Made by a program: the position numbers and the translations under genes
Notes under the pieces: model-generated
Told to the model about the DNA's origin: nothing
Seen by the model: only the letters and a program-made list of their open reading frames with translations
Databases searched by the model: none
IMG/VR virus record: IMGVR_UViG_3300024423_000001
Coordinates: 1-63,851 of that record
Strand: one strand, 5' to 3'
Length of the DNA: 63,851 bases
From: a virus
Shown here: in pieces, positions 1-6,487 of the stretch
How the letters are laid out: the number at the start of each line of letters is the position of its first letter
How positions within the stretch are numbered: the first letter of the stretch is position 1

Positions 1-123
1 AGAAGCAATATCACATACCGTTTAGAGACGCCTACGGACGACGACAGGTCTGGGACATTGATACACCGCTTGAGGTCAAGTTGATTCTTGAGGCTATCCT
101 CCAGGACGTCAGTGATCACGAGT
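1..123. repeat. Terminal direct repeat (circular overlap), copy 1
   Basis: These 123 bases are identical to 63729-63851. One reading frame crosses the join without a break, so this is most simply the assembly overlap of a circular or circularly permuted genome of about 63,728 bp. A true short terminal repeat cannot be excluded from sequence alone. Confidence 0.95.
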
Positions 124-230
124 TAGCGGTCTGGATCTGCTGTCCGGTTGAGGTCACGAGGAAGGTTCGCAGGTTGGTAAAGATGGACCGTGATCGGGCA
201 GCGAAGGAGTTCGGGTTTGAGCCCTATTAA
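1..230 (+). CDS. Junction-spanning small acidic protein (3' part)
   Basis: This is the 3' part of the gene that starts at 63656; the frame enters at base 3 and ends at TAA 228-230. Joined across the circle it encodes about 101 aa, beginning MERCEIDLSEL and ending KEFGFEPY. The N-terminal half is acidic; the C-terminal half is basic and helical, with a stretch (CPVEVTRKVRRLV) that looks a little like a helix-turn-helix recognition segment. It is the last gene after the baseplate hub, so a tail or late-gene role is plausible. I do not recognise the family. Confidence 0.8.
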   Translation, partial: KQYHIPFRDAYGRRQVWDIDTPLEVKLILEAILQDVSDHELAVWICCPVEVTRKVRRLVKMDRDRAAKEFGFEPY

Positions 231-576
231 GGCTCAGAAAGTGGGTCAAAGAAGACATGGGTGGGCTGCAAAACACCGATCAAATTTGAGCGTAGACGCA
301 ATTTTTAGGGGAAAGGTTTATATATAGACCATGCAGCAAATATTATAATATTTAGGTGGTAGTTTGACCCCCAAAATTGGGTATGAAATTGCGACTACGG
401 GCAAATTTCAAAACTCATATATAAAGTTTACCCTTGTTAGAGCTAGGGCATGATCTGTATAGGAGATCGGTTAATAGCAAAATACTACTATTATCACTCA
501 GCTAACGGTGTCCTGTTGCATAGGTATTTGTCTGATACCATCAAATTCACGCAAAGACGCAATCTTTGGATAAGCT
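231..576 (+). promoter_or_regulatory. Intergenic promoter region with short repeat copies and two TATA boxes
   Basis: About 345 bp without a convincing gene. TATA-like boxes lie at 317-327 (TTTATATATAG, preceded by GAAAGG as a possible BRE) and 416-428. Three short copies of the genome's regulatory repeat are present: inverted at 279-306, direct at 385-409 and inverted at 539-567, sharing the core AAATTGCGNCTACG. The last copy ends 9 bp before the start codon at 577. The spacing differs from the tight 43-35-43 module elsewhere, so this is a relative of that module rather than a full copy. Confidence 0.6.
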
Positions 577-1065
577 ATGAATGAAGTATTAGGCAGTAAG
601 GAAAAATTGCAATCTCGGTCAAATTTGAAGCCAATCCGCTGCACCTTGTGGGACGGCTCAGTCAGCAAAGAGGTCGAAGACTTCTCAGTCGTCTGGGGCG
701 TCGTGGAAGACGAGGAGACGGGCGAGCGAGTAGTCAAGTTCAATCTCAAGTTCGAAGACCGCGAGTTCGCTCTCTGGATCTCCGACCGTGTCTCTCTAAT
801 GACCATGCAGAAGATGCTTGAGGACGTGCTGGCAGGCTCGCAAGTTCAGCCAGAAGAGATAGTTGACGACGTAAATGCCGTTCTATCGGAGTTGAGGCAG
901 CGAGGTGTCCAGGGCTGGCAGTTCGAGTCCGCGGTCGGCAGTCTCTGTGAGAAATGGCAGCTAAGTCCAGAACAGACAAAGAAGATTATTGCACTATCGG
1001 TCGCGATTGCGAAGTTGGTGGAGGAGTGCCTCGCTACCAGGTCTGCTATCCCATATATTTTGTAA
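577..1065 (+). CDS. Hypothetical protein, 162 aa
   Basis: Not recognised. The N-terminal half reads as a compact beta-rich domain (GERVVKFNLKFEDREFALW region); the C-terminal half is helical and acidic. Codon pattern and amino-acid content are more protein-like than the two overlapping minus-strand frames at 498-806 and 846-1217, which I treat as shadows. It follows the repeat-bearing promoter region and precedes a 39-aa ORF. It sits in the late rightward arm between the baseplate genes and the radical-SAM operon. Confidence 0.7.
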   Translation: MNEVLGSKEKLQSRSNLKPIRCTLWDGSVSKEVEDFSVVWGVVEDEETGERVVKFNLKFEDREFALWISDRVSLMTMQKMLEDVLAGSQVQPEEIVDDVNAVLSELRQRGVQGWQFESAVGSLCEKWQLSPEQTKKIIALSVAIAKLVEECLATRSAIPYIL

Positions 1066-1074
1066 GCAATTGAG

Positions 1075-1194
1075 ATGTTATCGGGCAAAGATGCAGAATA
1101 CATGGATAAGCACCTCCAGAGCTTCGTCAGGTTCCTATGTGAATATTCAGTCTCAACGAGGGAAGAGTCATCCAAAGGATCAAAGTCAGAATAG
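1075..1194 (+). CDS. Small hypothetical protein, 39 aa
   Basis: ATG at 1075, 9 nt after the previous stop, TAG at 1192-1194. It is short, charged and Ser-rich towards the C-terminus, with no recognised family. It ends immediately before the distal arm of the promoter module at 1197, which argues that the coding stretch really stops here. Modest confidence because of its length. Confidence 0.4.
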   Translation: MLSGKDAEYMDKHLQSFVRFLCEYSVSTREESSKGSKSE

Positions 1195-1196
1195 AT

Positions 1197-1316
1197 GATT
1201 TGCCATGAGGCACACATATTTCGAGTTAGACAAAATTTTAAGGTTCGTAAATAATAAAACCATTAGCCCTTCATAAAATTGCGATAGAACGCAAATCTGT
1301 GCATCTCATGCGAAAT
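1197..1316 (+). promoter_or_regulatory. 120-bp inverted-repeat promoter module, copy 1 (radical-SAM operon)
   Basis: Distal arm 1197-1239 (inverted) and proximal arm 1275-1316 flank a 35-bp spacer with a TATA-like AATAATAAAA at spacer offset about 11. The proximal arm ends on the ATG of the radical-SAM gene at 1315. The same 43-35-43 geometry recurs at 10399-10517 and 12641-12760 (minus genes) and 56486-56605, with a direct-repeat variant at 42720-42840. I read it as a TATA promoter flanked by two operator arms; the transcription start would fall a few nt inside the proximal arm. Confidence 0.7.
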
Positions 1317-2301
1317 GACCATAGGGTTCTTGAGGATAAACAACTCTTGCAATCTAAACTGTAAGTATTGTTACCTTCGAGACAATAAGCCTGCTGAACT
1401 CGATCTATCGATTCTGGATGACATCATAGAATTCTGCCATCGTGAACGTATTCAGACAATCGAGATCCCGCAACAAGAACCGTTACTGAATGAGAAACTA
1501 TTTCGTGAGATTGTCGAGAGACTCTTCGCAAATCACATCCGAGTCCGGGGTGTTACTACGAATCTCACCAACCTCGGCCAGAAGACGCTCGACCTACTCT
1601 GGAAATACGAGATTCACGTGCTGGTCTCTTATGACTCCCTGTGGCATGACCAGTTTCGTCGTACCAAAGCAAATGAACCAACCCGCTCGATAGTCGAAAG
1701 GAACATGGAGAAGCTGAAATCATCCGAGGTTCGGTTCTCGATTGCAATAACAGTTCCGAGTGCTGGGTGTCCACTCTTGCATGAAGCAGTAAGTCAAGCA
1801 ATAGGGTATTCCGATTCAGTAGCTTTGAACTTCGATGTTGTTTCCGACTATGGCCTCCGGGAATCAGACTTGCCTGTGTTAGAGGAGCAACTTCGTGAGG
1901 TTTATCGGGATTGTCCTTATATCTTTCCATTCTGGAAGATCCGAAATAGATTGATGTCAGGTTGGCGACTCGAGAACATTGCATGTGGCGCAGGTCGTGG
2001 TTCACTAACGATCAACTACAATGGAACTCTCTATCCATGTTATCACGTGACTGGCTGGCAGCGTATTGGAATCGCTCTTGGAAATATATGGAATGGTATT
2101 GATCACGCTCAGCAGCAGAGGTTTAGACAATATGGAGCTCCTGAGCAATCGTGCAGACGGTGCCCAACAGCTATTTGTGGCGTCTGCTATGTGAACTCTT
2201 ATCTCACTGTGGGTAACATGCTCAAACCGATACCAATCGAGTGTAAGTTGAAGAGGCTGCTAACAAAGGTCGTGAGAGATGGCATACATAGCAGCGCTTG
2301 A
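1315..2301 (+). CDS. Radical SAM/SPASM peptide maturase
   Basis: 328 aa. The radical SAM cluster motif CNLNCKYC supplies C12, C16 and C19 (CxxxCxxC). A C-terminal SPASM-type region (about residues 220-310) has the typical pattern: a Cys before a Gly-rich turn, YPCYH, CRRCP, CGVCY and a final ECKL. SPASM enzymes bind auxiliary Fe-S clusters and most modify ribosomally made peptides. The gene overlaps the next one by 23 nt, and that gene encodes a protein with Cys at every fourth residue, so a maturase-substrate pair is the natural reading. The start ATG lies at the end of the promoter module. It is not NrdG-like: it is too long and carries SPASM. The class and SPASM domain are clear; the substrate is inferred. 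Confidence 0.85.
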   Translation: MTIGFLRINNSCNLNCKYCYLRDNKPAELDLSILDDIIEFCHRERIQTIEIPQQEPLLNEKLFREIVERLFANHIRVRGVTTNLTNLGQKTLDLLWKYEIHVLVSYDSLWHDQFRRTKANEPTRSIVERNMEKLKSSEVRFSIAITVPSAGCPLLHEAVSQAIGYSDSVALNFDVVSDYGLRESDLPVLEEQLREVYRDCPYIFPFWKIRNRLMSGWRLENIACGAGRGSLTINYNGTLYPCYHVTGWQRIGIALGNIWNGIDHAQQQRFRQYGAPEQSCRRCPTAICGVCYVNSYLTVGNMLKPIPIECKLKRLLTKVVRDGIHSSA

Positions 2302-2758
2302 TTTCGAGAAGTGGGAGAACCATAAGGCATACTATACAATCTGGGTTAAGGATTGCATACCAGAAGAGCATTACTACAATTGCGTATATTATAACGACCG
2401 TCCGAAGAATTCATGTGGCAAGATTCCTTCAGGAAATGAATATACTCAAGAATGCTACGTCAGCGGAGGAAGCATCGACTATGGTGGCAGAACATACACA
2501 GCCAAGCTATGGTTGGACCGTTGTGAAGAAGGCACTTACGAGGACTCTGAGTCGCTATTTATTCCTACTGATCCTGATCTTTGTGAGATTCAGTGCCAAA
2601 CAAGTTGTGAAATTGCCTGCCAAGGTAGCTGTGAAGCTGTTTGCCAATCTTACTGCGAATTAAACTGTCAGACACAGTGCGAACTCAGCTGCCAGACTGC
2701 ATGTCAAGTAACCTCTCAGTTCTGCGGTCGAGATTGTGGACGTGGTTGTGGAAGATGA
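2279..2758 (+). CDS. Cys-every-4 repeat protein, candidate radical-SAM substrate
   Basis: 159 aa. Residues 1-100 form a Tyr/Cys-rich N-terminal domain with about five scattered Cys. From residue 102 to 142 there are 11 cysteines spaced exactly four apart, alternating CExx and CQxx, then Cys 149, 153 and 157 in a Gly-Arg tail (CGRDCGRGCGR). On a helix such spacing puts all thiols on one face; in a crosslinked peptide it gives a regular ladder. Translation is coupled to the upstream radical-SAM gene (overlap) and to the downstream gp10-like gene (4-nt overlap). There is no signal peptide or obvious protease-cut leader. Possible roles are a thioether-crosslinked (sactipeptide/ranthipeptide-like) product, a rigid virion spike, or a metal-binding protein. 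Confidence 0.8.
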   Translation: MAYIAALDFEKWENHKAYYTIWVKDCIPEEHYYNCVYYNDRPKNSCGKIPSGNEYTQECYVSGGSIDYGGRTYTAKLWLDRCEEGTYEDSESLFIPTDPDLCEIQCQTSCEIACQGSCEAVCQSYCELNCQTQCELSCQTACQVTSQFCGRDCGRGCGR

Positions 2759-3258
2759 TCAAACTCACAACGTCTGGAGGATTGAGCATTCGGAGTCAGA
2801 TTCAGCAAGACGTTTCGCGAATCCTGGAAGACCTTGCACGAGATTTTCTCAGGAAAGTTCAATCCAATGTCCTCAAACAACGAGCAGTGGATAGAGGTAT
2901 TCTTCTCAGGTCATTCAGAATACAGAGACCCGATCCTCTCACAAGAAGGGTGGTGAGCACAGCCAGACACGCATCGGCAGTCGAGTGGGGCAGACCTCCA
3001 GGTCGCCTTCCACCCGTCGGTGTGATAAGAGAGTGGGTGATCAGGAAGGGCATCATGAGAGGTGCAGAGCAGTTAAGTCTACGGGCACGTCGAAGAAAGC
3101 TACGAACTACACCGCTCGGCTGGCAAGTAGCGTGGTCGGTTGCAAAGAAGATTCAAAGACGGGGTATAGAAGAACGACCATTCTGGCGACCTGCTATTGT
3201 AGAAATCGAACGCAAGGCTAAACAGATACGATGGCGAGAGATTCTGCTCAGAAGATAG
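2755..3258 (+). CDS. HK97 gp10-like tail-completion (minor tail) protein
   Basis: 167 aa from ATG 2755, which overlaps the previous TGA; the frame stays open further upstream but that part is a shadow of the Cys-rich gene. The gp10 family pattern is visible: a helical N-terminus, an ASAVEWGRPPG segment, a Pro-flanked helix (PPVGVIREWV), an AWSVAKKIQRRG helix and the closing RPFWRPAI. These proteins join head and tail. In most siphoviruses the gene sits between connector and tail terminator; here it ends the arm, after the radical-SAM pair. It is very basic (many Arg). Confidence 0.7.
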   Translation: MIKLTTSGGLSIRSQIQQDVSRILEDLARDFLRKVQSNVLKQRAVDRGILLRSFRIQRPDPLTRRVVSTARHASAVEWGRPPGRLPPVGVIREWVIRKGIMRGAEQLSLRARRRKLRTTPLGWQVAWSVAKKIQRRGIEERPFWRPAIVEIERKAKQIRWREILLRR

Positions 3259-3362
3259 TGGAAGACATAAACGTCGAGGAGTAACCTCATATCATTAGTA
3301 GGTTATCAACTTGGGATTCCAAGATGGCAAGTGGTCTATCCTGAGGTTGCAACCTCATATCA
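3259..3362. terminator. Convergent intergenic region with palindrome and repeat
   Basis: The rightward and leftward arms meet here. The 14-bp perfect palindrome GAGGTTGCAACCTC lies at 3343-3356. A 15-bp direct repeat (AACCTCATATCAT plus two bases, one mismatch) occurs at 3283-3297 and 3351-3365, the second running into the stop of the leftward gene. A bidirectional terminator is possible but there is no clear T-tract. Confidence 0.35.
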
Positions 3363-3716
3363 TCAGTCTTGTAGCGCCAAGATAACAATCCATGCAGATA
3401 TAGCACTCACAACGATTCCCAGCCCTAAGAAACTCCAGAAGACAAAGCTCGTTAGCCATGTCAGCGCAATGCCGGTCAGGGTTATGACCTTCGGCGTAAG
3501 CCACTTCATTAGCCAGAACTGAATTAACCAGCCTGTGAATGGAACTATACTTGCCAACAATAACAGCCAGTAGATGACACAGAGCAGGAGTATAGCTGCA
3601 ACTCCATGAGCACCTTCGTACTCGAAATACGCAAGTAGAGCGAACAGTGCAGTAAGCAGAATGCAAATGCGACCAGCGTTGAGTCCGACGTTGGATTCTT
3701 CCTTTAGTTGAGACAT
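3363..3716 (-). CDS. Multi-pass membrane protein, 117 aa
   Basis: Hydrophobic almost throughout, with about three to four predicted membrane spans separated by short charged loops. It is the last gene of the leftward arm and overlaps the lipoprotein gene upstream by 13 nt. A holin or superinfection-exclusion role would fit a small viral membrane protein beside a lipoprotein, but nothing in the sequence proves it. Confidence 0.65.
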   Translation of the reverse strand: MSQLKEESNVGLNAGRICILLTALFALLAYFEYEGAHGVAAILLLCVIYWLLLLASIVPFTGWLIQFWLMKWLTPKVITLTGIALTWLTSFVFWSFLGLGIVVSAISAWIVILALQD

Positions 3717-4018
3717 TCCATCATCTCCTCGGGAGTTAGAGGTTTGACTTTAATTCCATGTTTAGATTCGTAGTCAGCCCAGTACTTCCTCGATGCTTGG
3801 TTGTAGATATTCCTATCAATGTGAATCTCTGTGACAGTGCGATCGCCTGTTTCATCCTCCACATAGTCAACATAGACATAACCGTGATTCGGATCGTAAG
3901 TACAGTAGTGGCCTGTCTCCGTTAGCTGGTCTTGAGCTGGCGAATCTACGCAACCGAGTGATAGGACTATCAATATGAAGGTCAGGATAGCGATCAGCAC
4001 CTTGCTTAAGACCCTCAA
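3704..4018 (-). CDS. Putative viral lipoprotein, 104 aa
   Basis: The N-terminus has a basic start, a hydrophobic stretch (LIAILTFILIVLSLG) and a lipobox LSLGC at about residues 19-23, followed by a polar acidic domain. This implies export and lipid anchoring at the cell surface. The start is TTG at 4018, preceded by a good GGAGGTGA ribosome-binding site and overlapping the previous stop. It is translationally coupled to the membrane protein downstream; together they may change the host envelope, for example superinfection exclusion (inference). Confidence 0.65.
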   Translation of the reverse strand: MRVLSKVLIAILTFILIVLSLGCVDSPAQDQLTETGHYCTYDPNHGYVYVDYVEDETGDRTVTEIHIDRNIYNQASRKYWADYESKHGIKVKPLTPEEMMECLN

Positions 4019-4239
4019 TTTGATGAATCACCTCCTTCTGGTTCGATTATAACTACAAAATCGAATTTGCCCTCCAAGCATTCCTTTAGACGCCGAACAG
4101 TGCAGATACGCTCAGATAATTCTGCTGCTGGTACGTAATCTTCGTCTCGCATCATTTCATTCAGGACAAACTCTTTCCATCTCAGCCAGTCACTGAGATA
4201 GACAGCATTCCTTCCTTCGAGAACCAGAATTTCACCCAT
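4015..4239 (-). CDS. Tandem small-protein family, member 1 (74 aa)
   Basis: Starts at ATG 4239 (MGEILVLEG); an in-frame TTG two codons upstream is less likely. It keeps the family ending (CLEGKFDFVVI) but adds a short Ser-rich tail. It is the most downstream copy in the array and is followed directly by the lipoprotein TTG start. Function unknown. Confidence 0.7.
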   Translation of the reverse strand: MGEILVLEGRNAVYLSDWLRWKEFVLNEMMRDEDYVPAAELSERICTVRRLKECLEGKFDFVVIIEPEGGDSSN

Positions 4240-4486
4240 CGACAACTATCACAATATTGAACTTACCATTGAACGCTCGATTGATATAGCGAATCTCCCA
4301 TAATGTCTCGATAGTTTCATCTTCTATCTCTGACAATCTCTGATCATACTCTTCTGAATCCTTGAGACACTCTTTATAAGCCTCCTCCAGTTCCTCGAGA
4401 TACTCTTCCAAACTCTCTTTCTCTAAGGAAAGAGCAGAAAGACTCCATCTGTTGGAGTCCGGTTCCAGAATGTATACTTCACTCAT
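4232..4486 (-). CDS. Tandem small-protein family, member 2 (84 aa)
   Basis: Start ATG 4486 (MSEVYILEP) overlaps the previous stop; the frame is open to 4660 but that part is a shadow. A strongly acidic, coiled-coil-like middle (EEYLEELEEAYKE) lies between the N-terminal strand and the ending FNGKFNIVIVVDG. Closest by eye to member 3 (shared WEIRYI). Confidence 0.7.
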   Translation of the reverse strand: MSEVYILEPDSNRWSLSALSLEKESLEEYLEELEEAYKECLKDSEEYDQRLSEIEDETIETLWEIRYINRAFNGKFNIVIVVDG

Positions 4487-4721
4487 CATTGATAATGACA
4501 ATATCGAATCGTCCCTTAAGCGCTTGATCAATATATCGAATTTCCCAAACCGCCTCTTGGAATAGCTCTCGGATCGTCTTTGCTTCCAGTGACCGTGGAT
4601 CGCACTTTGGCAGTAACCGCTTAAACCTCTCAAGACGCTTGATAAGAATCCTCCGTTCACTTAGGAGGCTTGTAAGATCCCAGCTATTGCAGTGCCGTTG
4701 TAGGATATACACCTCACCCAT
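4479..4721 (-). CDS. Tandem small-protein family, member 3 (80 aa)
   Basis: Start ATG 4721 (MGEVYILQ). It shares WEIRYIDQALKGRFDIVII with its neighbours. The middle is more basic than in member 2, so family members differ greatly in charge while keeping both ends. Confidence 0.7.
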   Translation of the reverse strand: MGEVYILQRHCNSWDLTSLLSERRILIKRLERFKRLLPKCDPRSLEAKTIRELFQEAVWEIRYIDQALKGRFDIVIINDE

Positions 4722-4953
4722 CGGCAATGATGACTATGTCAAACTTACCGTCGAGTGCCTGATCTATAAATCGAATGTCGCGGCGGACCTCGTAAAGATT
4801 CTTCATCAGCGTCTCTTGGTATTCAGGTTCAGAACCTATCTCCAACCGAGTCTCTAAGTCCTCAAGTTCGAGGAGGAGAGCCTGCTTCACAAGTGTGAGA
4901 GAGCTGGACTGCCACACATCGCCAATTCGCTCGATAATGATGACGTCACTCAT
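4714..4953 (-). CDS. Tandem small-protein family, member 4 (79 aa)
   Basis: Start ATG 4953 (MSDVIIIER). Ends RFIDQALDGKFDIVIIADG. The stop overlaps the next ATG in the arrangement conserved across the array. Confidence 0.7.
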   Translation of the reverse strand: MSDVIIIERIGDVWQSSSLTLVKQALLLELEDLETRLEIGSEPEYQETLMKNLYEVRRDIRFIDQALDGKFDIVIIADG

Positions 4954-5176
4954 GCACCACGATGATATTGAACTTGCCTGCAAGCGCTGACTCAATGTCA
5001 CGTAAAGATCTGTATGTCTCGTAAAGATCATCGAGAACTCGATGTTCCATCGAAGGTGATAGATCTCCCTCCAATACGGCTTCCAGATGACTGAGTTTGC
5101 GAATTTGCCAGTCGCGTGTCTTTGTAAGTCTCTCTAACGCGCCTCCCAACTGATGCACGATAACAACTTCAGGCAT
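4946..5176 (-). CDS. Tandem small-protein family, member 5 (76 aa)
   Basis: Start ATG 5176 (MPEVVIVHQ); an upstream in-frame ATG at 5194 lies inside the previous gene and breaks the family pattern. Ends IESALAGKFNIIVVHE. Confidence 0.7.
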   Translation of the reverse strand: MPEVVIVHQLGGALERLTKTRDWQIRKLSHLEAVLEGDLSPSMEHRVLDDLYETYRSLRDIESALAGKFNIIVVHE

Positions 5177-5378
5177 CGATGCGCGATTCATCATCAGACT
5201 GCTTCTTTCTGTGGTATATCTCTTTGTTGATCTTTGCTATAATATCTTTCGTTTCTGCTATCCTGTCTAATAAACGATTTTCCCTCCTCTGTTGTATGCT
5301 TCTGTAATGGCTAAGGTACCAAATCGTCCTCTTCCGTTTCATCTTCCTACTCTTCTCAAGAATACGGTCTACATCCAT
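5169..5378 (-). CDS. Divergent array member, basic helical protein (69 aa)
   Basis: It occupies the position of an array unit but has lost both family strands. It is highly charged and helical (RKMKRKRTIWYL, then a long helix with KDIIAKINKEIYHRKK). Its start overlaps the previous stop as in the rest of the array. It may be a degenerate paralogue or an unrelated insertion. Confidence 0.55.
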   Translation of the reverse strand: MDVDRILEKSRKMKRKRTIWYLSHYRSIQQRRENRLLDRIAETKDIIAKINKEIYHRKKQSDDESRIDA

Positions 5379-5623
5379 CACACGTCCACCACGACAAGAT
5401 TTAGAGAACCTGACAGCAGTTGCTCAAGATGGCGCAAGGCCAGCCGTAGAACGTAGATCCGATCGAGAAGCTCCTCTTCTCTCTCCGTAAATGGAGAATG
5501 TGCTCGGTTCGAGAAATACTCCTCGAGCGCTCGGAGCTCAAACTGATGCGTTCCTACTGCGCGTGATAGTACTCGTACCTGGATTGCTCTCCCATTCCGC
5601 TTGTAAACCACAACTTCAGGCAT
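5378..5623 (-). CDS. Tandem small-protein family, member 6 (81 aa)
   Basis: Start ATG 5623 (MPEVVVYKR), ending HLEQLLSGSLNLVVVDV. Its ending resembles the distant copy at 9869-10147 (QLLTGDLNLIL) more than the other array members do, which hints at where that copy came from. Confidence 0.7.
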   Translation of the reverse strand: MPEVVVYKRNGRAIQVRVLSRAVGTHQFELRALEEYFSNRAHSPFTEREEELLDRIYVLRLALRHLEQLLSGSLNLVVVDV

Positions 5624-5858
5624 CCGCAATTATCACGATATCAAACCGTCCGCTTAAAGCTCTCTTGACTTCCGAGAGTGGCCAGTAGTTCCAAGCTAAC
5701 TGATCAAGAAGGCATTTCTCTACGCCCGAATCCAACTCAGGCTTGTTCAAAGAATCTTCCAACAGGTTAAGTCTCCGAAGCAACTCATTACGTCTACGAG
5801 AGAGGACTGTGCGTTTCCGTTGTCGTTCTTCGCATTCGTATATCACAACTTCCGCCAT
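5616..5858 (-). CDS. Tandem small-protein family, member 7 (80 aa)
   Basis: Start ATG 5858 (MAEVVIYEC), ending VKRALSGRFDIVIIADA. It is the most upstream copy. Its first 65 nt lie inside the 3' end of the RNase H gene in another frame, an unusually long overlap for this genome. Confidence 0.7.
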   Translation of the reverse strand: MAEVVIYECEERQRKRTVLSRRRNELLRRLNLLEDSLNKPELDSGVEKCLLDQLAWNYWPLSEVKRALSGRFDIVIIADA

Positions 5859-6258
5859 AATTAAGTATTCGATTCGCCAGTTCGTCTGCTCTACGAAGAT
5901 AGACTTCGTCTCGTGGTATCTTTCTCAGTATAGGCCAGTGGCTGAACATCGAGAGTAAGATCTGGATTGTAGAGTTGAGTTTCTCGAGTTCTGAGTTTCG
6001 AATCTGCCAACGGCCGAGTAGCTGGTTAACCACGAGAGCGCTATCAGAACAGACAACTATTTGATCATCACTACTCGCCTTTACGATTTCTAGCGCTCGC
6101 TGGACTGCTTTGTATTCCGCAACGTTATTAGTGGTTTGACCAAGATACTCCGAGTGCTCCAATACAACTCGACCTTCTTTGAGCACTACTATTCCAACTG
6201 CTGCCTCTCCAGGATTACCTCGACTCGCTCCATCCACATAGATCTTGATTTCAGCCAT
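5794..6258 (-). CDS. rnhA: Ribonuclease H (RNase HI type)
   Basis: 154 aa. Type 1 RNase H motifs are present: IYVDGASRGNPG (first catalytic Asp), NNVAEYKAV (catalytic Glu), VCSDSALVVNQL (second Asp) and RRADELANR (last Asp). The enzyme removes RNA from RNA-DNA hybrids, for example primers made by the viral primase. It is about the usual length, but its last 20 residues overlap the first array gene and may be a recent extension. The gene overlaps the 78-aa ORF upstream. Confidence 0.9.
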   Translation of the reverse strand: MAEIKIYVDGASRGNPGEAAVGIVVLKEGRVVLEHSEYLGQTTNNVAEYKAVQRALEIVKASSDDQIVVCSDSALVVNQLLGRWQIRNSELEKLNSTIQILLSMFSHWPILRKIPRDEVYLRRADELANRILNYGGSCDIRMRRTTTETHSPLS

Positions 6259-6487
6259 AGGCTACATCCTCCCGCTTGCCCCGTTGAATTGCCTCCTTCA
6301 ACGACTTGAACTCACGTATCACACCGTCAGCCTCAAAGTATCTGATAATATTTCCGAACTGTTCTGCCTGGCCCTTGACACGTTCCGCACCTGCAAGAAC
6401 GAAGTCCACATAGTCTTCGACATCCTTGATCGTTCTGACTTCCTTCAGAACTTCCTCCAATCTTTTCTCATCCTGCTCTTCGGTCAT
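6251..6487 (-). CDS. Hypothetical acidic helical protein, 78 aa
   Basis: Start ATG 6487 forms an ATGA overlap with the NrdD stop, so the two are translationally coupled; the longer upstream frame is a shadow of nrdD. The protein is helical and charged (MTEEQDEKRLEEVLKEV). Position between nrdD and rnhA suggests a nucleotide or DNA metabolism link, but the family is unknown. Confidence 0.65.
   Translation of the reverse strand: MTEEQDEKRLEEVLKEVRTIKDVEDYVDFVLAGAERVKGQAEQFGNIIRYFEADGVIREFKSLKEAIQRGKREDVAYG

Larger units (their letters stand above)
4015..5858 (-). repeat. Tandem array of paralogous small genes
   Basis: Eight consecutive overlapping ORFs, unit length about 200-250 bp. Seven share an N-terminal strand (M-x-E-V-x-I/V) and a C-terminal strand (G-K/R-F-D/N-I-V-I), with a helical acidic or basic middle; the 5169-5378 member lacks both strands. 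The junctions are similar too: several encode D-G-stop of one gene and M-G-E of the next in two frames. This points to serial duplication of a whole ORF. A further relative lies at 9869-10147. Confidence 0.8.

Noticed and set aside
498-1217. Minus-strand ORFs at 498-806 and 846-1217
   Set aside because: They mirror the plus-strand gene at 577 and have poorer amino-acid patterns.
1197-1316. MITE-like transposable element
   Set aside because: All five copies have a fixed position relative to a start codon and a TATA spacer, which fits regulation better than random insertion.
1315-2301. NrdG activase
   Set aside because: 328 aa with SPASM cysteines and adjacent Cys-rich substrate; NrdG is about half this length and lacks SPASM.
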